From an uncultured Oscillospiraceae bacterium (GTDB taxonomy: Bacteria; Bacillota; Clostridia; Oscillospirales; JAAYXM01): a stretch of 15,678 nucleotides of DNA. The stretch lies in NCBI GenBank assembly GCA_934646115.1, contig CAKUEM010000043.1:1-15678 (forward strand), given 5' to 3'. Shown in pieces: positions 6,471 through 14,161 of the stretch (the first letter of the stretch is position 1; each line of letters starts with the position of its first letter). The translations under genes and the position numbers were made by a program. The notes beneath the pieces were generated by a model, which was not told the DNA's origin, searched no databases, and was given only the letters and a program-made list of their open reading frames with translations.

Positions 6471-7202
6471 TTGCTGAAAATTGTTGCGGATCTGCACACG
6501 CATTCGGTCGTGAGTGCGCATGCATACAGTACGATTTTGGAAAACTGCCAGGCGGCGGCTGCGCGCGGGCTGTTTGCTATTGCCACGACGGATCATGCGC
6601 CGCAGATCACAGACGGCGCGCATCCCTATTTCTTCCGCGGGCTTTCTAATGTGCTGCCGCGCCATGTAGGCGGCGTTTATCTGCTCCGCGGGATCGAGGG
6701 GAATTTGCGCGATGAGCATGGAAGCATCGATATTGAGCCGGAGTGGCAGAATATTTTAGATTTTGGCATCGCCTCGATCCATGACGAGACCTTTGGCGTC
6801 TCTGACCCGGACAGAACGACTGCCGCGTACCTTGCGATTTTGGATAATCCCTGCGTAGATATTTTGGGACACAGCGGCACGGTGCGGTATACATATGATT
6901 ATGAGCGCGTGATCAAAAAATGCGCGGATGTGGGAAAGCTGATCGAGATCAATGCGGCGACATTTCGTTATCGCAAGCAGAGCCTTGCGAATTGCCGCGC
7001 GATCGCGGCGCTTTGCAAAAAGCATGGCGTGGGCATCATGGTGAATTCTGACTCGCACGTTGCGGTGACGGTCGGCGTGGTCGACGCGGCGCTCGCAATG
7101 CTGGAGGAGCTGGAGTTTCCGGAGGAGCTTGTAATCAACGGCTCGATCCCGCGGCTTGCGGAGTATTTTAAAACACGGCGGGGGCTGGATATCCTCGCTT
7201 GA
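6471..7202 (+). CDS. PHP-domain metal-dependent phosphatase (YcdX-like)
   Basis: The 243-residue protein shows the complete metal-binding set of a PHP hydrolase: DLHTHS (Asp7, His9, His11), TDH (41-42), Glu76 in RGIEGN, SIHDE (His104), DILGHSG (His134) and NSDSH (Asp194, His196). PHP proteins of the YcdX type are trinuclear-metal phosphatases; the substrate here is unknown. Translation most likely starts at TTG 6471: AGGAGG (6457-6462) overlaps the hprK stop codon and sits eight bases upstream, which implies translational coupling to hprK. There is no better ATG in frame at the N-terminus. The cytoplasmic role may be in sugar-phosphate or nucleotide turnover, judged only from its neighbours hprK and glucokinase. 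Confidence 0.92.
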   Translation: MLKIVADLHTHSVVSAHAYSTILENCQAAAARGLFAIATTDHAPQITDGAHPYFFRGLSNVLPRHVGGVYLLRGIEGNLRDEHGSIDIEPEWQNILDFGIASIHDETFGVSDPDRTTAAYLAILDNPCVDILGHSGTVRYTYDYERVIKKCADVGKLIEINAATFRYRKQSLANCRAIAALCKKHGVGIMVNSDSHVAVTVGVVDAALAMLEELEFPEELVINGSIPRLAEYFKTRRGLDILA

Positions 7203-7230
7203 TTATATTTTTAAGGAAGGAACGATTTTT

Positions 7231-8160
7231 TTGCGGATAGGAATTGATTTAGGCGGCATGAGCATCAAGGCGGGGCTTGTGAACGATGCATATCAGATCG
7301 TGTATAAGGAAACCGCGCCGACCGATGTGGAGCACGGGATGGACAAGCTGTGTGCAGATATTATTGCGCTCGTTCAGCGCGTTTGCAAAAAAGCGCCGGA
7401 GGAGAAGATAGAGTCGATTGGTATCGGCGTACCCGGCGATGTAAATAAATTCACCCAGCGGATCGTGTATTGCAACAATATTCCGTTGGAGGATGTGGAT
7501 CTCCGCGGCGAGATCGAGGCGGCGACCGGGATCCCGACGTTTATCAATAACGACGCAAACGTTGCGGCGCTTGGCGAGGTGATTGCCGGCGTGGCGCGCG
7601 ACTTTTCGGATGCGGTGATGATCACGATCGGAACGGGCGTTGGCTGCGGGATCGTGATCGATAATCAAATTTATCTTGGCTGCAACGGTGCGGCGGGCGA
7701 GATCGGGCATCAGGTCATTGAGGTGGATGGTCGTCCCTGCGCGTGCGGGCGCCGTGGCTGCTATGAGCAGTATGCCTCCGCTACCGCGCTCATTCGCATG
7801 ACGCGTGAGGCGATGCAGGCGCATCCGGAATCCGCCATGTGGAAGATTGCGGGTGATCTGTCCGGAGCGAACGGAAAAACCGCGTTTGACGCATGCCGTG
7901 CGGGCGATGCGGAGGGCAGCCGGGTCGTGAAAACCTATATCAAATATCTCGCGACCGGGGTCGTTGATGCGATCAACCTGTTCCAGCCGGAGGCGATTAT
8001 TATCGGCGGCGGCATTTCCAAGGAGGGCGAGTATTTGCTTTCGCCCCTGCGCGATATTGTTGTGCGCGAGCGATATTCGCGCGGCGAATATCAAACGAAG
8101 CTTTTGATCGCTGAACTGGGCAACGACGCGGGTATTGTGGGCGCGTCGCAATTATCTTAG
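7231..8160 (+). CDS. ROK family glucokinase
   Basis: The 309-residue protein has the ROK phosphate-binding loop GIDLGGMSIK (4-13), the catalytic aspartate in INNDAN (Asp108), the second ATP-contact segment IGTGVGCG (133-140), the sugar-binding GEIGH (156-160) and the zinc site CACGRRGC (Cys170, 172, 177 with His160). ROK glucokinases phosphorylate glucose with ATP at the start of glycolysis; no DNA-binding domain precedes it, so it is a kinase and not an NagC/XylR repressor. The more usual GGT in the loop is GGM here. TTG 7231 follows AAGGAAGG (7213-7220) by ten bases; upstream in-frame extension would overlap the PHP gene. Another N-acyl or hexose substrate cannot be excluded. Confidence 0.93.
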   Translation: MRIGIDLGGMSIKAGLVNDAYQIVYKETAPTDVEHGMDKLCADIIALVQRVCKKAPEEKIESIGIGVPGDVNKFTQRIVYCNNIPLEDVDLRGEIEAATGIPTFINNDANVAALGEVIAGVARDFSDAVMITIGTGVGCGIVIDNQIYLGCNGAAGEIGHQVIEVDGRPCACGRRGCYEQYASATALIRMTREAMQAHPESAMWKIAGDLSGANGKTAFDACRAGDAEGSRVVKTYIKYLATGVVDAINLFQPEAIIIGGGISKEGEYLLSPLRDIVVRERYSRGEYQTKLLIAELGNDAGIVGASQLS

Positions 8161-8176
8161 AATTTGTGGTGAAGTC

Positions 8177-10561
8177 ATGCTGTTAACAAGAACCCCGGAG
8201 GAGTTTGCGCGTCTGCGCCGCCAGCGCATCGAGCTTGCTTATCAACAACTGAATCCGATGCAGCGGCAGGCGGTCATGACAACGACCGGGCCGCTTCTTC
8301 TGCTTGCCGGCGCGGGCAGCGGAAAGACCACGGTGCTGATCAACCGTATTGCAAACCTGATCCGCTTCGGCGAAGGCGCGGATTCTGAGGAAGTGCCGGA
8401 TTACATCAATGACGAGGATTGCGCCCTGCTTGAGCGGTATTGCAAGGCGCCGTCGCAGGATATTGAGCCGCAGGTGGATCGAATTTGCGCGCTGCGCCCC
8501 GCGGCGCCCTGGTCTATCCTCGCCATTACGTTTACCAATAAGGCGGCGCGTGAGCTGAAAGAGCGGCTGGAGCGTGCGATCGGCGTGCAGGCAAACGATG
8601 TTTGGGCCGCCACGTTTCATTCCGCCTGTGTGCGCATTTTGCGCCGTGAGATCGAGCGGCTGGGCTTTTCCTCGTCGTTTACGATCTATGATGTGGCGGA
8701 TTGCGAGCGCGTGATGAAAGAGCTGCTGCGCGAGCAGAGTCTGGATGATAAAATGTTCCCGCCGAAGGCGGTGCTCGGCGTGATCAGCCGCGCGAAGGAC
8801 GCAATGCAGACCCCGGCGGATATGGCGCGCGGCGCGGAGGCGGATTATCGCATGAGCAGGATCGCGAAGCTGTATGAGCGCTATCAGGCGCGGCTGCGCG
8901 CGGCGAATGCGCTCGATTTTGACGATATCATTATGCACACCGTAACGATCCTGCGCGATTTTCCCGAAGCGCGCGCATATTATCAAAATAAATTTCATTA
9001 TGTGCTGGTGGATGAGTATCAGGACACGAACCATGCGCAGTATCTGCTGTCCTCGCTGCTTGCGGGCGGTCGGCAGAATATTTGCGTCGTGGGAGACGAC
9101 GACCAGAGCATTTACCGCTTCCGCGGCGCGACGATCGAGAATATTTTAGAGTTTGAAGAGCAGTATCCGGCGGCAAAGGTCATCCGCTTAGAGCAGAATT
9201 ACCGCTCTACCGCGAGCATTCTAAACGTTGCAAACGCCGTGATCGCGAAGAATTTGGGGCGCAAGAGCAAAAAACTCTGGACGGAGAACGAAAGCGGCGA
9301 GCTGCCCTATGTCTGCGCGACCGCGAACGAAACGATGGAAGCGGATTTCATCGTGGAAAAAATGATGGAGGGCTATCGAAAAGGCAGGCGCTGGCGCGAT
9401 TTCGCCGTGCTGTATCGCACGAATGCGCAGTCGAACCGCATCGAGCAAACGCTTGCGCGCAACGGCGTGCCGTATCGCGTGATCGGAGGACATCGCTTTT
9501 TCGACTATGCCGAAATCAAAGACATGCTCGCTTATCTTTGGGTTCTGCACAACCCGAACGATACACTGCGCCTCAAGCGCATTATCAATACCCCGGCGCG
9601 CAAGATCGGCGCGAAGGTGATTGAAACAGTCGAGGAGATCTCGCTGGAAGAGGGCTTGCCGTTTTATGAGGTGCTGCTGCGCGCGGCAAAATATCAGGCG
9701 CTCTCGCGAAGTGCGAGCGCGATCGAGAAATTCACCGACATGATGGAGCGCTTGCGCGCCATGGTCGGCACGATGCCGCTCAGCGAGCTGTATGACCATC
9801 TTGTGCGCGAGACCGGATATGTCGATGCGCTGCTCGCCAAGGAGGATGAGCGCAACCAGACCCGCATTGAGAATATCCAGGAGCTGAAATCCACGATCAT
9901 GGAATATGAAAAGAATGCGGACGAACCAAGCCTCGGCGGCTTTTTGGATGAGGTCGCGTTGTTTACCGATATTGAGCAGTATGATGCGGAGGCGGATTGC
10001 GCGGTGCTGATGACGATCCACAGCGCGAAGGGGCTTGAGTTCCCGGTCGTGTTCCTGTGCGGAGTGGAGGACGGGCTGTTCCCGAGCTACCGCTCCATCG
10101 GGCAGGATCAGGAGATCGAGGAGGAGCGGCGGCTGTTTTACGTTGCGGTAACGCGTGCGCGCGAGCGGCTGTATATCACGCATGCGGCGAGCCGGACGCT
10201 GTTTGGACAGACAACGTATAACCGCCCGTCCCGCTTCCTTGCGGAAATTCCGCCGGAATGCGTGAAAAATGAGATGGAGAGCGCGCTCTCCCGCGCGGAG
10301 GCAGACCGGAAAGTTCCGCCGCGCACCCCGTTTATCCCGAAGAAAAACGCCTATGCCGCCGCGCCGCATGCGCCAAAGCCGGCTGCCAAGCTGGAGGCGT
10401 TTTCTGCGGGAGATCAGTTGTCGCATAAAACGTTCGGCGATGGGGTCGTGGTGTCTGCGCGGCCGATGGGCGGCGATGTGCTGTTGGAGATTCGGTTTGA
10501 CCGCGTTGGAACAAAACGGTTGATGCAAAAAACCGCAGGACAATATCTGACCCGGAAATAA
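8177..10561 (+). CDS. pcrA: ATP-dependent DNA helicase PcrA/UvrD
   Basis: This 794-residue superfamily 1A helicase has all motifs: Walker A AGAGSGKT (44-51), LAITFTNKAARE, VDEYQDTN (motif II, DE at 279-280), VVGDDDQSIYRFRGA (III), LEQNYRS (IV), IHSAKGLEFPVVFL (V) and EERRLFYVAVTRARERLY (VI). A Tudor-like C-terminus (DQLSHKTFGDGVV...) matches PcrA and contacts RNA polymerase in relatives. PcrA unwinds DNA 3' to 5' in repair, replication restart and plasmid replication. About 45 extra residues (about 64-109) separate Walker A from motif Ia, where other PcrA proteins have a short loop. Start: ATG 8177, 16 bases after the kinase gene, with a modest GGTGA site four bases upstream. It is an unusual operon partner for catabolite-control genes. 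Confidence 0.96.
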   Translation: MLLTRTPEEFARLRRQRIELAYQQLNPMQRQAVMTTTGPLLLLAGAGSGKTTVLINRIANLIRFGEGADSEEVPDYINDEDCALLERYCKAPSQDIEPQVDRICALRPAAPWSILAITFTNKAARELKERLERAIGVQANDVWAATFHSACVRILRREIERLGFSSSFTIYDVADCERVMKELLREQSLDDKMFPPKAVLGVISRAKDAMQTPADMARGAEADYRMSRIAKLYERYQARLRAANALDFDDIIMHTVTILRDFPEARAYYQNKFHYVLVDEYQDTNHAQYLLSSLLAGGRQNICVVGDDDQSIYRFRGATIENILEFEEQYPAAKVIRLEQNYRSTASILNVANAVIAKNLGRKSKKLWTENESGELPYVCATANETMEADFIVEKMMEGYRKGRRWRDFAVLYRTNAQSNRIEQTLARNGVPYRVIGGHRFFDYAEIKDMLAYLWVLHNPNDTLRLKRIINTPARKIGAKVIETVEEISLEEGLPFYEVLLRAAKYQALSRSASAIEKFTDMMERLRAMVGTMPLSELYDHLVRETGYVDALLAKEDERNQTRIENIQELKSTIMEYEKNADEPSLGGFLDEVALFTDIEQYDAEADCAVLMTIHSAKGLEFPVVFLCGVEDGLFPSYRSIGQDQEIEEERRLFYVAVTRARERLYITHAASRTLFGQTTYNRPSRFLAEIPPECVKNEMESALSRAEADRKVPPRTPFIPKKNAYAAAPHAPKPAAKLEAFSAGDQLSHKTFGDGVVVSARPMGGDVLLEIRFDRVGTKRLMQKTAGQYLTRK

Positions 10562-10581
10562 CGCGCATGGAGGGGACGCGT

Positions 10582-11403
10582 ATGATCACATATTACCCGG
10601 CTGAGCAAACGGAGCGGCTGCGCACGCTTCTCGGAGACGATTTATATCAGCGGCAGCAAGCCAACCGCCATCTTTGCGTTCCGCATGGGAACGGCTATTT
10701 TATCGCGTTTTATTATTGCAATATCGCGGATTGGACGCAGGAGGAGCGCGTGTGCATTGACTGCACGCAGGAGCAGGTCACGTTCTTCGGCTCGGCGCGC
10801 GGCTATCGAGCGTTGATCGAAAAGCTTCCGCCGGAGGAGGCGCCGTTTCGCGCGCTGGCGCAGTTCTTTTCTGCGCTGACGGCGGAGGATATCGATGTGC
10901 TGGACCATTTGGAGCAGGAGATCAATGTGTTGGAAGATGCGCTGGTCAGCGGGAAGCCGCATCGAAATATCAGCCGGCATATCGTGACCAAACGGCGCGA
11001 ACTGCTGCGTTTAAAGCGCTATTACGATCAGCTTGATTTGATTTTCGATCGCCTTTGCGAAAACGAGGAATCGCTGTTAGACCGCGAGTCGCTGCGGTTA
11101 TTCACGGCGCTTGCGCACCGGGTGGAGCGATTGACCGCGTCGGTCATTCATTTGCGCGAATGCGTTACGCAGGTGCGCGAGGCATATCAGGCGCAAATCG
11201 ATATCGAGCAGAACCAGATCATGAAAATTTTTACGGTGCTTACCGCGGTGTTTTTTCCGCTCACGCTGATCGTCGGCTGGTATGGAATGAATTTTCATAT
11301 GCCGGAGTATAATTGGGCGTTTGGATACGGATATGTCATTTTGCTCAGCGTGGTCGTGTGCGGGGTCTGTTGCTTTATTTTTAAAAAGAAAAAATGGTAT
11401 TAA
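10582..11403 (+). CDS. corA: CorA family magnesium/divalent cation channel
   Basis: The 273-residue protein has a cytoplasmic N-terminal part, a long helical region (about 110-225) and two C-terminal membrane helices. The signature YGMNF (234-238) with the following MPE ends the first helix and forms the selectivity mouth of CorA pentamers; the second helix spans about 250-267 before a lysine-rich tail. CorA takes up Mg2+ and sometimes Co2+ or Ni2+. It is slightly shorter than E. coli CorA, as is common for Clostridia. ATG 10582 follows GGAGGGG (10569-10575) by six bases; an in-frame ATG at 10567 lies within that site. It is the last gene of the hprK operon and is followed at once by a terminator whose stem overlaps the stop codon. 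Confidence 0.94.
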   Translation: MITYYPAEQTERLRTLLGDDLYQRQQANRHLCVPHGNGYFIAFYYCNIADWTQEERVCIDCTQEQVTFFGSARGYRALIEKLPPEEAPFRALAQFFSALTAEDIDVLDHLEQEINVLEDALVSGKPHRNISRHIVTKRRELLRLKRYYDQLDLIFDRLCENEESLLDRESLRLFTALAHRVERLTASVIHLRECVTQVREAYQAQIDIEQNQIMKIFTVLTAVFFPLTLIVGWYGMNFHMPEYNWAFGYGYVILLSVVVCGVCCFIFKKKKWY

Positions 11404-11436
11404 AAGAGTGCGGAATTTTTATTCCGCACTCTTTTT
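11402..11436 (+). terminator. Terminator of the hprK-corA operon
   Basis: A perfect 15-bp stem (11402-11416 with 11421-11435, loop TTTT) starts within the corA stop codon and ends in CTTTTTG. It faces the tRNA terminator at 11453-11491, so the convergent units are insulated. Confidence 0.93.
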
Positions 11437-11452
11437 GTTGCCGAAGCGCATG

Positions 11453-11491
11453 AAAAAACTCGTCGCAAGCGATATAACCGCTTGCGACGAG
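11453..11491 (-). terminator. tRNA-Leu terminator
   Basis: On the minus strand a perfect 13-bp stem (11479-11491 with 11459-11471, loop GTTATAT) is followed by TTTTTT. It starts one base after the tRNA CCA end. Confidence 0.93.
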
Positions 11492-11492
11492 C

Positions 11493-11578
11493 TGGTGCCG
11501 GCAGTGGGACTTGAACCCACACGGTGTTGCCACCAACGGATTTTGAGTCCGTCACGTCTGCCATTCCATCATGCCGGC
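11493..11578 (-). tRNA. tRNA-Leu (anticodon CAA)
   Basis: On the minus strand an 86-base class II tRNA can be folded: acceptor GCCGGCA (5' end at 11578) with TGCCGGC, discriminator A and encoded CCA (11493-11495); anticodon stem ACGGA/TCCGT around loop CTCAAAA; a long variable arm GGTG-GCAA-CACC; and the T-arm GTGGG-TTCAAGT-CCCAC. The anticodon CAA (bases 11543-11545) reads the leucine codon TTG. The tRNA stands alone, with its own promoter and terminator. Confidence 0.97.
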
Positions 11579-11591
11579 GTGAAACAAAAAT

Positions 11592-11620
11592 ATTATACCG
11601 CATTTGGGGTGCAATTGCAA
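11592..11620 (-). promoter_or_regulatory. tRNA-Leu promoter
   Basis: On the minus strand TTGCAA (11615-11620) and a perfect TATAAT (11592-11597) are separated by 17 bases, placing the start of transcription a few bases before the mature tRNA 5' end. Confidence 0.85.
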
Positions 11621-11661
11621 GCATTTTTCAGAATAATTAAAGCCGGAAGAGGAAGGAAATG

Positions 11662-11757
11662 ATGGAACATATTTGCGCCGAATACGTCAAAACAGATAAA
11701 GCATTTGGCAAAATGCTGAAAATATGTACTTGCTATTGCACGTTATGCGGCAGGTAG
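11662..11757 (+). CDS. Possible cysteine-rich micropeptide of 31 residues
   Basis: ATG 11662 (or 11659) opens a short frame ending at TAG 11755-11757. GGAAGG (11651-11656) lies five bases before the second ATG. The peptide ends KMLKICTCYCTLCGR, giving five cysteines in all, four of them within eight residues, in a basic context, which could bind metal. It lies in the gap between the tRNA promoter and the surface-protein gene and overlaps the latter's -35 box. No good promoter is visible for it. Chance occurrence is quite possible. Confidence 0.2.
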   Translation: MEHICAEYVKTDKAFGKMLKICTCYCTLCGR

Positions 11758-11764
11758 ATATACT
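11736..11764 (+). promoter_or_regulatory. Promoter of the YcdB/SLH surface-protein gene
   Basis: TTGCAC (11736-11741) and TATACT (11759-11764) are 17 bases apart, giving a leader of about 36 nt. Confidence 0.75.
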
Positions 11765-11806
11765 ACAAGTAGGGGAGAACATCATAAAAAAATGGGAGGG
11801 CTTTTT

Positions 11807-14005
11807 ATGAAACGAGTAGTCAGCGCGTTATTATGCCTTTGTATGCTGGTATCGGTATTATCTACCGGGGCGTTTGCCGCAAACGATGCGGCGGAGATGA
11901 AAACGGTTCTTTCCCAAGTGAAGGCGCGGCTTGACATTCCGGCGGCGCTTGAGCTTACATATTACGGAAAAAATGGGGAAGATTGGCGTTTCGTTTGGCA
12001 AGGAGAGGAAGACCAGATCACGGTTTATTGCGATGAAAAAGCGAGGATCGTGTCCTATTATTTTTCTGAATTTAATCGCAACACCGAGGAGGAAATTCCG
12101 CAAATTTTGCGCACGGAAGCGCTTTCTAAAGTGAATTCGATATTAAAAAAGGCATTGCCGGAGGCGTATGACCAGCTGAATTTTGAAAAGGCCTCGATCG
12201 AGACATCCGGACGGAATTATTATATCACAATTCCGCGCTGGGTGAACGGCTATCCGTGCAAAAACCAGTTTGTCAATGTGGGCATCGATTATTCAAAAGG
12301 CGAGATTAGACATTTGAATGTCAATTGGGATTATGGGCGCACTTTCCCGAAGGTGGCAGAGCCGATTTCTGAAATGCGCGCGCGGGAAGCGTGGCGCGGG
12401 AACGCAGAGATGGAGCTGTCTTACCGCGTGAAAACGGAAAAGAAAAACGATCAATTGACCAATCGCGCCTATCTGGTATACACTCCTGTCGAGGAGATCG
12501 CGCCGATCAACGCTGCAAACGGCGAGCCGATTGCCGATTGGATCATTTGGGAAGAGAGCGGAAAAGGATCGGGCGCAGGCGGCGCGCCGAATGAGGCGCA
12601 ATATACCTCTTATCAGGCCTCGGTTTACTTAAACGAGGGTGAAATTAAAAAGGCGCAGGAATATGCAGACTTACTCAGCGCGGAGGAAGCCAAGAAAATC
12701 GTTGCGCAATACCCGGAGCTTTCTCTTTCGCAGGGATATACCTTCAGCACCGCGATGCTTTCCAAAAGCTATCGTGGCGGCATTCAGGCGGGCGAGAACG
12801 GGGATCAGTATGAGTGGCGGCTGACATATCGCGGGAAAGTTGTTGAGAATGATGGGTATGTTCCCAACGCGACCGTGACAGTTCATGCAAAAACCGGCGA
12901 AATTTTAGAGTATTATAATTTTACATATTACGATTATGGCGTTGGGGATGATAAGGCGAAGGAGATCGTTACGCAGGAGCAGGCGGCGCAGATCGCGCAG
13001 GGCTTTTTGAAAAAGGTGCAGAGTGCGCGCTTTGCCGAAACGCGCCCGGACCATGAAACTCCGTTCCCAACCACGCAATTCAGCTTCCAGCGTTATCATG
13101 AGGATATCCCGGTAACCGATGAAAAAATGTATGCCTCTGTGGATAAAACAACCGGGAAAATCGTTGAGATGTCTTATCAGTGGACCGATGATTTGAAGTT
13201 TGAATCGCTGGATGGGATCCTCACCGCGGAGGGTGCGCGCGATCGCTATATTGAACAGGCAGGCGCTTTGCTGCAATATATACCGTGCATCACATATTAC
13301 TACGATGAGAAAGGGGAAAAGGGCGAAGAGCCGTATCATGGGCCGATTTCTGATTTGATCCCGCATAGCATTGAGGTTTTCCTTGCGTATACGCTGCGTG
13401 CAGACTCAAACTATCTCTTAGCGCGAGACGGGACGATTGTGGATTATTCGGGCGAGCCGCTGCATAAAGAGCAGGAGTTTACCGGCTATAAAGATATCGG
13501 AACCGGGGAAAACGCCCGCACGATCGCGCTGCTGGGCGATGCGGCAATTCTTCCGCAAACTGAGAATTTTACCCCGAAAGCGAAAACCACGCAGAAGGAA
13601 TTTATCGATTTCCTTGTGCGCGCCTGCGATATGGGCAATGATTATTATCGCTATGTGACGATGAGCGCTGAGGAGAAGCGCGAGTATAATTATGAGCTTG
13701 CTATGGAATATGGCATTATCGAGGACAGCGAAATTGCGCCGGACCGCGCGATCTCGCGCTATGAAGCGGTGCTGTTCTGCGTGCGTGCAGCAGGGTATGG
13801 CGCGCTGTGCAAAGACGCATCGATCTATCGGGTCAATTATGGCGATGCGGCGCGTATCCCGAGCAAATATCTCGGCGCGGTTGCGTTGGCGAAAACAACA
13901 AAAATTTATGTGGCAAACGGCGTGCGCTTTGATGGCGACGTGATTCTTTCGCGCGCGGATGCGGCGCAGCTGATTTATGGCTTCCTTGCGCGCATTAAAA
14001 AATAG
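11807..14005 (+). CDS. Secreted protein with YcdB/YcdC repeats and C-terminal SLH domains
   Basis: The 732-residue product starts with a Sec signal peptide (basic MKR, hydrophobic core, AFA at 22-24 before the likely cleavage). The body resembles YcdB/YcdC-repeat proteins of Bacillota, with PepSY-like alternating units: for example KTGEILEYYNFTYYDYG (about 364-380) and DKTTGKIVEMSYQW (about 446-459). From about 556 come three SLH-like repeats (YKDIGTGENARTIALLG; NYELAMEYGIIEDSEIAPDRAISR; a last one ending SRADAAQLIYGFLARI). It should be exported and held to the cell wall through the SLH domains. Function of the YcdB part is not established; PepSY-like units often act as protease inhibitors or regulators. 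ATG 11807 follows GGGAGGG (11794-11800) by six bases. It forms a single-gene unit with promoter and terminator. Confidence 0.88.
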   Translation: MKRVVSALLCLCMLVSVLSTGAFAANDAAEMKTVLSQVKARLDIPAALELTYYGKNGEDWRFVWQGEEDQITVYCDEKARIVSYYFSEFNRNTEEEIPQILRTEALSKVNSILKKALPEAYDQLNFEKASIETSGRNYYITIPRWVNGYPCKNQFVNVGIDYSKGEIRHLNVNWDYGRTFPKVAEPISEMRAREAWRGNAEMELSYRVKTEKKNDQLTNRAYLVYTPVEEIAPINAANGEPIADWIIWEESGKGSGAGGAPNEAQYTSYQASVYLNEGEIKKAQEYADLLSAEEAKKIVAQYPELSLSQGYTFSTAMLSKSYRGGIQAGENGDQYEWRLTYRGKVVENDGYVPNATVTVHAKTGEILEYYNFTYYDYGVGDDKAKEIVTQEQAAQIAQGFLKKVQSARFAETRPDHETPFPTTQFSFQRYHEDIPVTDEKMYASVDKTTGKIVEMSYQWTDDLKFESLDGILTAEGARDRYIEQAGALLQYIPCITYYYDEKGEKGEEPYHGPISDLIPHSIEVFLAYTLRADSNYLLARDGTIVDYSGEPLHKEQEFTGYKDIGTGENARTIALLGDAAILPQTENFTPKAKTTQKEFIDFLVRACDMGNDYYRYVTMSAEEKREYNYELAMEYGIIEDSEIAPDRAISRYEAVLFCVRAAGYGALCKDASIYRVNYGDAARIPSKYLGAVALAKTTKIYVANGVRFDGDVILSRADAAQLIYGFLARIKK

Positions 14006-14024
14006 TGCCTGCGTATGAACTATG

Positions 14025-14053
14025 AAAATCCGCCCCATTTGGGGCGGATTTTT
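14025..14053 (+). terminator. Terminator of the surface-protein gene
   Basis: A perfect 12-bp stem (14025-14036 with 14041-14052, loop ATTT) ends in a T-run. The A-run on its 5' side lets it act on the minus strand too. Confidence 0.92.
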
Positions 14054-14100
14054 CAGGCGAAAAGACGCGCTTTTCCGGAAACATCTGCGCGCAGCCTCAT

Positions 14101-14130
14101 AAGAAACGCGCCCGGCGCGCTTTTGCCGGG
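14101..14130 (-). terminator. Candidate terminator of the three-gene minus-strand cluster
   Basis: On the minus strand CCCGGC (14130-14125) pairs with GCCGGG (14116-14111), followed by CGCGTTTCTT. The T-tract is interrupted, so it is weaker than the others here; the bidirectional hairpin at 14025-14052 provides a second stop. Confidence 0.5.
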
Positions 14131-14161
14131 TGCAAACAGCAAATCGTTATGTATCATAATG

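Noticed and set aside
7249..8151. 300-codon open frame on the minus strand
   Set aside because: It is antisense to the ROK glucokinase, has no ribosome binding site and encodes a low-quality Arg/His-rich product.
9221..10543. 440-codon open frame on the minus strand
   Set aside because: It lies fully antisense to pcrA, whose helicase motifs are intact; its Arg/His/Leu-rich product is what the complement of GC-biased codons gives.
11321..11662. 113-codon plus-strand frame
   Set aside because: It crosses the corA terminator and the whole tRNA-Leu gene, so it is not a protein-coding gene.
13418..14038. 206-codon open frame on the minus strand
   Set aside because: It is antisense to the SLH part of the surface protein and runs through that gene's terminator.
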